64,000 nt of DNA from Pyxidicoccus sp. MSG2. Lineage in GTDB: Bacteria; Myxococcota; Myxococcia; Myxococcales; Myxococcaceae. The notes under the pieces were generated by a model, which saw nothing but the letters and a program-made list of their open reading frames with translations, searched no databases and was not told the origin of the DNA. A program made the translations under genes and the position numbers. Shown piece after piece: positions 54,574 to 61,415 of this stretch. Where the stretch lies: assembly GCF_026626705.1 (NCBI RefSeq), contig NZ_JAPNKC010000001.1, positions 3,472,001-3,536,000 of the forward strand, given 5' to 3'. Each line of letters begins with the position of its first letter. Position 1 is the stretch's first letter.

Positions 54574-54598
54574 CTGCCCTCCCCTGGCTGGAGGGCAG
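54574..54598 (+). terminator. Hairpin in carboxylase operon
   Basis: CTGCCCTCC (54574-54582) pairs perfectly with GGAGGGCAG (54590-54598) around a 7-nt loop, 22 bp after the carboxyltransferase stop. No T-run follows. It may be a partial terminator, a processing site or an mRNA 3'-end stabiliser. Confidence 0.5.
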
Positions 54599-54669
54599 GC
54601 AGGCACGCGCCATCCTGGAAATTTGAGGGTGGCGCGCGGGCTTTCAGGTTGCCAGGAAAGGAACCCATT

Positions 54670-55278
54670 TTGTCCCACCGCCGACTCATCCTCTTTCTCT
54701 CCGACGTTGAAGGTAACCTCACCGCGCTGCGCCAGACGCTGAAGCGCGTATGTGAGGCGGTCGACCTGCCCACGCCTGAAGTGAAGTGGCTGGAGTCACC
54801 GCCCGAGGGCCTTTCCGAGGCGGGCTGGCACGCCGCCGAGCTGGAGCTGCCCCCCGCCCCCGGCCGCAAGGCGCGCAAGTCCGAGCAGCCCTTCCTGGAG
54901 GAGCAGCTGGACGCGATGACGCAGGCCCTGGCGCAGGACTTCCGCGACAGGGCGCTGGGCATCTTCGTGGACCGGGAGCACAGCTACGCCCGTACGTGCG
55001 TCAGCGGCCCGGGCCGCCCCTCGAAGGCCGTGGAGGGCGAAGTGCTGGACGTCATGCGCCAGGCCGCGCGCTGGCTGGACGTCGAGACGGGCATGCTGGC
55101 AAAGCTGTTCGGCGGCGGCAACGCGGCGCGCAATCTGCTGGCCGCCGCGGTGGACTTCGGGAACGAGCCGGGCAAGCCGATGCCCCCGCCCGAGCCGGAC
55201 GAGGATGACCGCTTCGTGGAGGCCAAGCTGGCGCAGGCCAAGGTCTACATGGAGCAGTACCTGGGCAACCGGAAGTAG
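54670..55278 (+). CDS. Protein of unknown function inside carboxylase operon
   Basis: A 202-residue protein. I chose TTG at 54670 because AGGAAAGGA precedes it by seven bases; a TTG at 54649 has no such site. It is mostly helical and charged, with Pro-rich segments (ELPPAPGRKARK, PMPPPEPDEDD) and no membrane or catalytic motif. Position between carboxyltransferase and biotin carboxylase genes suggests an accessory factor, assembly protein or regulator of the carboxylase, by analogy with small epsilon subunits in actinobacterial enzymes, though sequence similarity is not apparent. Confidence 0.7.
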   Translation: MSHRRLILFLSDVEGNLTALRQTLKRVCEAVDLPTPEVKWLESPPEGLSEAGWHAAELELPPAPGRKARKSEQPFLEEQLDAMTQALAQDFRDRALGIFVDREHSYARTCVSGPGRPSKAVEGEVLDVMRQAARWLDVETGMLAKLFGGGNAARNLLAAAVDFGNEPGKPMPPPEPDEDDRFVEAKLAQAKVYMEQYLGNRK

Positions 55279-55292
55279 GGGCGCGAAATCCG

Positions 55293-55318
55293 GGTCGCCC
55301 CGTGCTAGAGGGGCGACC
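55293..55318 (+). promoter_or_regulatory. Hairpin masking the accC ribosome binding site
   Basis: GGTCGCCCC (55293-55301) pairs perfectly with GGGGCGACC (55310-55318) around an 8-nt loop. The right arm contains the only purine-rich Shine-Dalgarno candidate (AGGGG) and ends at the base before the ATG at 55319. Opening this stem should be required for translation initiation, suggesting control by coupling with the upstream gene, by a protein, or by a ligand. Confidence 0.6.
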
Positions 55319-56830
55319 ATGCCCAAGATCCGCAAAGTGCTCGTCGCCAACCGCGGCGAGATCGCCATCCGGGTGATGCGCACCTGCAAGGAACTCGGCA
55401 TCGCCACCGCGGCGGTGTACTCGGAGGCGGACCGCTCCGCCCTTCACGTCCGCACCGCGGACCAGGCGTACTTCGTGGGGCCCCCGCCCTCGCGTGAGAG
55501 CTACCTGGTCCAGCAGCGCATCATCGACGCCGCCAAACAGGCCGGCGCGGATGCCATCCACCCCGGCTACGGCTTCCTCTCCGAGAACGCCTCCTTCGTC
55601 CGCGCCTGCGAGGCCGCCGGCATCACCTTCATCGGCCCGCCGGCCTCCGCCATGGACGCCATGGGCGAGAAGACCCGCGCCCGCGCGAACATGATCAAGG
55701 CCGGCGTGCCCGTGGTGCCTGGCTCCACCGAGCCCTTCGCCACGCTGGAAGAGGCGCGCGCCTACGCGGAGAAGATTGGCTTCCCCGTCATGCTCAAGGC
55801 CGCGGGCGGTGGCGGCGGCAAGGGCATGCGCAAGGTGGAGCGCGGCGGTGACTTCGACTCCTCGTGGCGCGCCGCCAAGAGCGAGGCGATGAACGCCTTC
55901 GGCAACGACGCCGTCTACATCGAGAAGTACCTGGAGAAGCCACACCACGTGGAGATCCAGGTGTTCGCCGACCAGCACGGCAACACCATCCACCTGAACG
56001 AGCGCGAGTGCTCGGCGCAGCGCCGGCACCAGAAGGTGGTGGAGGAGACGCCCAGCCCCATCCTCACGCCGGAGATGCGCGCGAAGATGGGTGAAGTCGC
56101 CGTGAAGGCGGCCAAGGCCGTCAACTACGTGGGCGCGGGCACGGTGGAGTTCCTCGTCGACGTGCACCGCAACTTCTACTTCCTGGAGATGAACACCCGC
56201 CTCCAGGTGGAGCACCCGGTGACGGAGTGGGTGACGGGGCTGGACCTCGTCGCCCTGCAGATTCGCGCCGCCGAGGGCGAGAAGCTCCCGCTCACCGCCG
56301 CGCCCGAGCCGCGGGGCCACTCGATTGAAGTGCGCGTCTACGCGGAGGACCCGTCGCGCAACTTCATGCCCAGCCCCGGGAAGATTACGTACCTGCGCGT
56401 GCCGGGCGGCCCCAACGTGCGCGACGACTCGGGCGTGTTCCCCGGGTACACGGTGCCCAACTTCTACGACCCGATGATTTCCAAGCTGTCCGTGTGGGCC
56501 CCCACGCGGCGCGAGGCGATTGCCCGGACGCAGCGCGCGCTGTCCGAGTACGTGGTGAAGGGCATCACCACCAACATCCGCTACCTGAAGGCGATTCTCG
56601 CGCACCCCGAGTTCATCGGCGGCGACTACGACACCAGCTTCCTCACCCGCGAGCACGACACGCTGCTCGGCGTGGAGGACGCGAAGCTGAGCGAGATGGC
56701 GCTGCTCGCCAGCACGGTGCACGCGTACCAGAGAGACCAGAAGCGCGCGAAGTCGCTGCCCTCCGCGAGTGGCCAGGGCGGCGGCAACGGTGGCGTCTCC
56801 CCGTGGAAGCTGGCGCTGCGCCGCCGGTAG
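55319..56830 (+). CDS. accC: Biotin carboxylase subunit of acyl-CoA carboxylase
   Basis: A 503-residue biotin carboxylase. KVLVANRGEIAIRVMRTCKE opens the protein, the ATP-grasp Gly loop is KAAGGGGGKGMRKV, ERECSAQRRHQK and the catalytic FLEMNTRLQVEHPVTE follow. It carboxylates biotin on the carrier protein with ATP and bicarbonate. The chain is about 50 residues longer than E. coli AccC, ending in a Gly-rich tail (GQGGGNGGVSPWKLALRRR). The biotin carrier is a separate gene 33 bp downstream. The start ATG directly follows the 3' arm of a hairpin. Confidence 0.94.
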   Translation: MPKIRKVLVANRGEIAIRVMRTCKELGIATAAVYSEADRSALHVRTADQAYFVGPPPSRESYLVQQRIIDAAKQAGADAIHPGYGFLSENASFVRACEAAGITFIGPPASAMDAMGEKTRARANMIKAGVPVVPGSTEPFATLEEARAYAEKIGFPVMLKAAGGGGGKGMRKVERGGDFDSSWRAAKSEAMNAFGNDAVYIEKYLEKPHHVEIQVFADQHGNTIHLNERECSAQRRHQKVVEETPSPILTPEMRAKMGEVAVKAAKAVNYVGAGTVEFLVDVHRNFYFLEMNTRLQVEHPVTEWVTGLDLVALQIRAAEGEKLPLTAAPEPRGHSIEVRVYAEDPSRNFMPSPGKITYLRVPGGPNVRDDSGVFPGYTVPNFYDPMISKLSVWAPTRREAIARTQRALSEYVVKGITTNIRYLKAILAHPEFIGGDYDTSFLTREHDTLLGVEDAKLSEMALLASTVHAYQRDQKRAKSLPSASGQGGGNGGVSPWKLALRRR

Positions 56831-56863
56831 TCCCTTCCCCTTCGAGCTTTGGAAAAGACCTCC

Positions 56864-57373
56864 ATGCGTTACTTCACGAAGCAGCAGGGCCAGAAGGAAG
56901 CCGTGCCGGTGGACCTGGAGCCACTGGGCAATGACCAGTACAGGGTGACGGTCAACGGCAAGACGTACCAGGTGGACGCGCTCATGTTGGAGCACGGCAC
57001 CATGACCATGCTGGTGGACGGCCAGTCCTACGGCGTCGAGTTCGAGGAGAACGGCGACGAGGTGGGCGTCCTCCTGCGCGGCCAGGTGAACCGCTTCGAC
57101 GTGGCGGACGAGCGCCGCCTGCGCCTGCGCGCGGGCAACGCGGCCTTCTCCGTGGAGGGCAAGCAGCTCGTCACCGCGCCCATGCCCGGCAAGGTGGTGA
57201 AGGTGCTGGTGAAGGTGGGCGACGAGGTGAAGGAGGGCCAGGGGCTGGTGGTGGTGGAGGCGATGAAGATGGAGAACGAGCTCAAGAGCCCCAAGGCCGG
57301 CAAGGTGACGGAGCTGTTCGCCAAGGAAGGCACCGCCGTGGAGAACAACGCGAAGCTGGTGGTGGTGGAGTAG
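56864..57373 (+). CDS. Biotin carboxyl carrier protein of acyl-CoA carboxylase
   Basis: A 169-residue protein. The C-terminal 75 residues are a biotinyl domain with K135 in the canonical EAMKMEN motif. The first 90 residues are beta-rich and resemble the linker/BT-type region that joins carboxylase and carrier domains in propionyl-CoA carboxylase alpha subunits. Together with the preceding gene the length equals a fused alpha subunit (about 670 residues). GGAAAAG precedes the ATG. It is last in the operon and is followed by a strong hairpin. Confidence 0.93.
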   Translation: MRYFTKQQGQKEAVPVDLEPLGNDQYRVTVNGKTYQVDALMLEHGTMTMLVDGQSYGVEFEENGDEVGVLLRGQVNRFDVADERRLRLRAGNAAFSVEGKQLVTAPMPGKVVKVLVKVGDEVKEGQGLVVVEAMKMENELKSPKAGKVTELFAKEGTAVENNAKLVVVE

Positions 57374-57395
57374 CCGCCGGGCCCGGACGCGCGGG

Positions 57396-57420
57396 GACGG
57401 CTTCCTCTGTGGAAGCCGTC
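57396..57420. terminator. Hairpin between convergent genes
   Basis: GACGGCTTCC (57396-57405) and GGAAGCCGTC (57411-57420) form a perfect 10-bp stem with a 5-nt loop. Outer flanks (CCCGGACG and CGTCCGGGG) can also pair. It lies 22 bp after the biotin carrier stop and 19 bp from the lipoprotein stop, so it could end both transcripts. No T-run is present. Confidence 0.65.
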
Positions 57421-57439
57421 ACCCGTCCGGGGAAGCACC

Positions 57440-58768
57440 TCACGCCCAGAGCTGAGCGGCCAGCGTGTCCACCAGGGACGCGGCGACTTCCGGCGCCGGC
57501 ATGCCGGCCTCGGTGACGAGCGCCTCATCGAGCGGCGCGGCCACCTCCGCGCGCAGCTTCTCCACGGCCTCCCGCTGCGCGGCGCGCAGGGCTTCGAGCT
57601 CGGACGCGGTGAGCCGCTCCCGCGCCCAGCCGTCAATGGCCCAGGACAGCTCGGCGTGCCGCGTCTCGTCGTCCGCGATGCGCACCATGGCGCCGCGCAC
57701 CTCCGCGTCCCGCGCATGCAGGGCCTGGTGATGCGCCACCAGCGCGCCGAACGTCTCCCGCACGCAGCCCTCCACCGCGTTGTCCAGCGCCACCTCGAAC
57801 AGCGAGCGCAGCGGCAGCGCCTCCACCTCGGGCGGCCGGGGCGTGCCACCGAAGCGGCGGGCCAGCCGCGTGCTGACGTCGGTGTGCAGCACCTCTTCCA
57901 TCGCGCTCTTCAGCGCCGCGTCCCGCAGCGCGACGTCGGCGCCGTGCAACTCCAGCTCCTCGCGCAGTCGCAGGAAGGCGTTGATGGAGGCCGCCTCCAG
58001 GTGCGCCACCACCGCGAAGTGCTGCCCCAGCGCGTCCGAGCAGGCCACCGGGGCCGCGCCGCGCAGGCCCACGGGCCGCCGGCCGATGGAGCAACCCGGG
58101 TCCCCCCGCTCGAGCACCTTGCTGCTCACCTCCCGCACCGAACCATCTGGCGACACCTCCAGCACGAAGCGCGTCACCGCCGTGCCCTCTCCGCAGGCGA
58201 AGCCCGTGGTGCCGATGACGCTGAAGCGCCCGTCGGGCTCCGCCCGCACCGCCCCCCGCGCCAGCGTCTGGCAGGACAGGTCATAGCCCTCGGCGAAGGC
58301 GAGCAGCGCCGCCTCCTGCGTCGTGTCGATGGTGCCCAACAGGGCCCGGAGCGCCTCCAGGGACGCGTGGGCCTTCACCTCGTCACCCCGCGTCGTCGCC
58401 ACGTAGAACGCGGAGCACACGTCCAGGCAGGACGTATTGAAGCCCGTCTCCGAGGTGAGGCTGGCCAGGGCCGACGTGCAGGCCGGCACGTTGGAAGCCG
58501 TCGCGCACGGCGTCCCCGAGGAGCTCACCACCGCCTCGCGATGAGGGTCTGCCGAGCCGGGGTTGGACCCGATGCCGCGCAACTGCACGACGTCCACCGG
58601 CGTCGCGAGCGACAACCCGCTCACCGCGAGGGAGCCATCCTCACATGCGGGCGCGGAGTAGCCCGTCAGGTCCAGGTCGTCCCCATCACACCCGGCGAGC
58701 ACCAGCGGCGTTACGAGCGAGGCGCGCAGGGCGCGGGAGAAGAGTCGGCGCAGCGACATCGGGGTCAT
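57440..58768 (-). CDS. Lipoprotein with ferritin-like domain
   Basis: From the ATG at 58768 (GGAG upstream) the product has 442 residues; ATG 58759 is also possible. The signal peptide ends at lipobox VLAGC. Residues about 25-250 are Cys-containing and unassigned. From about residue 265 a four-helix ferritin-like domain carries carboxylate/His repeats of di-iron type: EAASINAFLRLREEL, MEEVLHTDVS, ETFGALVAHHQALH and DDETRHAELSW. A membrane-anchored iron- or oxidant-handling role is plausible. It is convergent with the carboxylase operon. Confidence 0.78.
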   Translation of the reverse strand: MTPMSLRRLFSRALRASLVTPLVLAGCDGDDLDLTGYSAPACEDGSLAVSGLSLATPVDVVQLRGIGSNPGSADPHREAVVSSSGTPCATASNVPACTSALASLTSETGFNTSCLDVCSAFYVATTRGDEVKAHASLEALRALLGTIDTTQEAALLAFAEGYDLSCQTLARGAVRAEPDGRFSVIGTTGFACGEGTAVTRFVLEVSPDGSVREVSSKVLERGDPGCSIGRRPVGLRGAAPVACSDALGQHFAVVAHLEAASINAFLRLREELELHGADVALRDAALKSAMEEVLHTDVSTRLARRFGGTPRPPEVEALPLRSLFEVALDNAVEGCVRETFGALVAHHQALHARDAEVRGAMVRIADDETRHAELSWAIDGWARERLTASELEALRAAQREAVEKLRAEVAAPLDEALVTEAGMPAPEVAASLVDTLAAQLWA

Positions 58769-58950
58769 GGACGGACTCCAGCAGGCGGAGTGAGGCCTCC
58801 CGTAAGAGCAACACGGATGCCAGGGCCCCTTCCCAGGAGGAGCAGGCACCGGGTGGCCTGGCGCCTGCGACGGAGGAGGCGCTCCGGCTCAGATTTCTGA
58901 AGCCCACGGTCCGTGGCCAGCGTGCCGGGCCAGGGCGCGACGTTCACAGT

Positions 58951-58969
58951 CGAGCTACCGCTGAGCTCG
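58951..58969. promoter_or_regulatory. Short inverted repeat in divergent spacer
   Basis: CGAGCT (58951-58956) and AGCTCG (58964-58969) surround a 7-nt spacer within the 288-bp divergent gap between the ferritin-like lipoprotein and DUF1877 genes. No other element is apparent in this gap. Low confidence. Confidence 0.25.
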
Positions 58970-59056
58970 GACGCCTCCCTTGTTGTTCCGTTGGTGAGCA
59001 GCGGGCGGTAAGGTCCGCCCCGCGCTCGTCGACTCACGCGCCCCCGAGGTCACCGC

Positions 59057-59572
59057 ATGGAGATGCTCTGCACCCTTCGCAGCGCCACGGAGGCGCAGCG
59101 CAACGCCCTGCTCCAGGCGCCCCAGAGCCTGGAGGCCTTCCTCGACGACGAGGAGGACTTCGGCGATTCGAAGGGCGCGGCATTCGTGGAGCTGGACATC
59201 GGCGAGGCGTGGCACGGCCTCCAGTACCTGCTCACCGGCACGCCCTGGGAAGGCGCGGCGCCGCTGGACTTCCTGGTGCGCGGCGGCGAGGACGTGGGGG
59301 ACATCCCCTCGGACGAGGGCACCGCGCGCATCTTCACGCCCGCGCAGGCGAAGGCGCTCGCCCAGGCGCTCCAGAAGGTGCCCGAGGCCACGCTGCGCCG
59401 CCGGTATGACCCGGTGGAGATGCAGGCCCAGGACATCTACCCCGGCACCTGGGAGGAGCCCGAGGAGGACGTGGACCCGCTGGAGGAATTGCTCTCCTAC
59501 TTCGAGGAGCTCCAGAAGTTCGTGGCCACGGTGGCGAAGCGCGGGGACGCGCTGCTGGTGCACATCGGCTGA
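59057..59572 (+). CDS. DUF1877 (YfbM-like) protein
   Basis: A 171-residue acidic cytoplasmic protein. LDIGEAWHGLQYLLTG and the IFTPAQAKALAQALQKV segment are characteristic of the YfbM/DUF1877 family, whose function is unknown. Residues 115-140 are very acidic. The gene stands alone: divergent from the ferritin-like lipoprotein and convergent with a permease gene 7 bp away. Confidence 0.88.
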   Translation: MEMLCTLRSATEAQRNALLQAPQSLEAFLDDEEDFGDSKGAAFVELDIGEAWHGLQYLLTGTPWEGAAPLDFLVRGGEDVGDIPSDEGTARIFTPAQAKALAQALQKVPEATLRRRYDPVEMQAQDIYPGTWEEPEEDVDPLEELLSYFEELQKFVATVAKRGDALLVHIG

Positions 59573-59579
59573 AGGGGCG

Positions 59580-60356
59580 TCAGCCCATCACCACGTCGCG
59601 CCCCAGCTTCAGCACCAGCGCCAGCACCACGCCGAGCACCACCCTGCGCACCAGCTTGTCGCCGCCCTTCACCGCGAGGTGGGCGCCGACGTACGCGCCG
59701 GAGAACTGGGCCGCGGCCATGGGCAGCGCCACCTTCCACAGCACCACGCCCTTGAGGGCGAACATCGTCATGGAGGCGAGGTTGGAGGCGAAGTTCACCA
59801 CCTTCGCGTCCGCGGACGCGCGCGCCAGGCCGTGGCCCAGCAGCGTGGAGAAGGCCACGATGAGGAAGGTGCCGGTGCCCGGCCCGAAGAAGCCGTCATA
59901 GGTGCCCAGCCCCAGCGCGATGAGCGCGCCAATGGCCTGCGCGCGCGGGCGCGGCCCGGGCTCGGGCGCGTCGCCGGGGCGCGGGGCCTTGCGGAAGGTG
60001 AGGAACACCGCCACCGCGATGAGCAGCACGAGCACCAGCGGCTTGAGCACCTCCGGCTTCACCAGCAGCACCAGCGCGGCTCCCGCGAGGGCGCCCGCGA
60101 GGCCGAAGGGGAACGTCACCCGCGCCAGCTTCCCGTCCACCAGCCCGGCGCGGGAGAAGCGCACCAGCGCGGCGAAGGTGCCGAAGACGGACTGGCCCTT
60201 GTTGGTGCCCAGCGCCACGTGGGGCGGCAGGCCGGCGGCCAGCAGCGCGGGCAGGGTGATGAGCCCGCCGCCCCCGGCGATGGCGTCCACGAGGCCCGCC
60301 GTCATCGCGGCGAGACAGAGCAGGATGATGTGCAGCGTGCTGACGTCCACGTCCAC
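59580..60356 (-). CDS. TSUP (TauE/SafE) family permease
   Basis: A 258-residue membrane protein starting at GTG, with about eight helices in two homologous halves. Family motifs are GLVDAIAGGGGLITLPALL with LGTNKGQSVFGT in the first half and GTYDGFFGPGTGTFLIV in the second. TSUP proteins export or import sulfite, sulfonates or other organic anions; the substrate is not predictable. The gene is divergent from a secreted Cys-repeat protein across 141 bp. Confidence 0.92.
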   Translation of the reverse strand: MDVDVSTLHIILLCLAAMTAGLVDAIAGGGGLITLPALLAAGLPPHVALGTNKGQSVFGTFAALVRFSRAGLVDGKLARVTFPFGLAGALAGAALVLLVKPEVLKPLVLVLLIAVAVFLTFRKAPRPGDAPEPGPRPRAQAIGALIALGLGTYDGFFGPGTGTFLIVAFSTLLGHGLARASADAKVVNFASNLASMTMFALKGVVLWKVALPMAAAQFSGAYVGAHLAVKGGDKLVRRVVLGVVLALVLKLGRDVVMG

Positions 60357-60497
60357 CGGGGCCTACCTCCGCGTGGGAGGGCGCCTGGGTACCACGCCCC
60401 GCCCGCGCCGTCGCGGCCGCCCGCTTCTTGCGTCCCCGCGCGCCTTGGGCGTCAATGGCCGGGCCCCACCGCTTCTCCCCCGCCCGAGGTCCCCCCC

Positions 60498-61310
60498 GTG
60501 CTCGCTTCCCTCGTCACCGTACTGGCGCTCACGCTCGCCTCGGTTCCGCAGTCGCAGGACCCGTCCGCGCCCACCTGCCGCTCCATCGACGGACAGGTGT
60601 CCTGCGGCTATGGGTGCAAGTCGGACGGACAGCGGGTGCGGTGCGCGCAGACGCCGCAGGGCCGCTGCCAGGTGGTGGACGGGCAGGCCGTGTGCTTCGA
60701 CCCGCCGGCCTACGTGCTGAAGGCGTACGGCGACTCGCTGCCCGCGCCCGAGTGCAAGAACATCGATGGCGTGGTGGCGTGCGGCTACAACTGCGCGACG
60801 CAGCCGGGCAAGGTGAAGTGCGCGAAGTCTCCGGCGGGCGTGTGCAAGGGCCGTAGCGGGGACGTGGAATGCTTCGACCCGCCGGCCATCGTCTTCGCCG
60901 TGTACGGCCGCGAGACGCCCCAGGCGGACTGCCGCAGCAATGGGATGCAGTTGACGTGCGGCTATGGCTGCGTGAATGCGCCGGAAGGGGTGCGCTGCGC
61001 CCGGACGCCCGCGGGCGTGTGCAAGCTGGCCAGCGGCCGCATCACCTGCTTCGACCCGCCCGCCGCTGCGCTGTGCGCGTGGAAGCGCACGCTGCCCGCG
61101 CCCGAGTGCAAGAACAGCGAGACGGGGCCGGTGTGCGGGTATGGGTGCACGACGGCGTTCTCGAAGGCGGCGTGCGCGGCCACGCCCGCGGGGCTGTGCA
61201 AGGTGTTCGACACCGAGGTGTTCTGCTTCGACCCGCCCGCCGAGCAGAAGGCGGATGCGGCATGTCTCGCCGCGTTGGGGCTGGCGGCGCTGGACGGTGC
61301 GACGCCCTGA
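60498..61310 (+). CDS. Secreted protein of four six-cysteine repeats
   Basis: A 270-residue product; GTG at 60498 follows GAGGT and gives a signal peptide (VLASLVTVLALTLASVPQSQ). Residues 27-247 are four tandem units of about 55 residues, each with six cysteines in the order C-x8/9-C-G-Y-x-C-x7/8-C-A-x6-C-x8-C-F-D-P-P. All 24 cysteines are kept, implying three disulfides per unit. Two more Cys lie outside. I do not recognise the family. An exported, disulfide-rich binding or structural protein is likely. Confidence 0.82.
   Translation: MLASLVTVLALTLASVPQSQDPSAPTCRSIDGQVSCGYGCKSDGQRVRCAQTPQGRCQVVDGQAVCFDPPAYVLKAYGDSLPAPECKNIDGVVACGYNCATQPGKVKCAKSPAGVCKGRSGDVECFDPPAIVFAVYGRETPQADCRSNGMQLTCGYGCVNAPEGVRCARTPAGVCKLASGRITCFDPPAAALCAWKRTLPAPECKNSETGPVCGYGCTTAFSKAACAATPAGLCKVFDTEVFCFDPPAEQKADAACLAALGLAALDGATP
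60576..61236 (+). repeat. Four protein-level Cys repeats
   Basis: Tandem units are recognisable at amino-acid level (CGYGC ... CFDPP) and moderately at DNA level, with conserved CGGCTAT/TTCGACCCGCC words. Divergence between units suggests old duplication kept by selection on cysteines. Confidence 0.8.
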
Positions 61311-61344
61311 CGCGGAGTGCGGGCCTGACGCCCGGTCGTATGCT

Positions 61345-61372
61345 TTGAGTCGAGGGAGGACGGCGGTAGGGT
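61345..61372 (+). promoter_or_regulatory. Possible sigma-70-type promoter
   Basis: TTGAGT (61345-61350) and TAGGGT (61367-61372) are spaced by 16 bp, 43 bp upstream of the ATG at 61416. The match to consensus is partial, so this is tentative. Confidence 0.3.
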
Positions 61373-61415
61373 TCTCCTTTCCCTTTTCTGAACACCTACT
61401 GGAGTCGAGCGGCGC

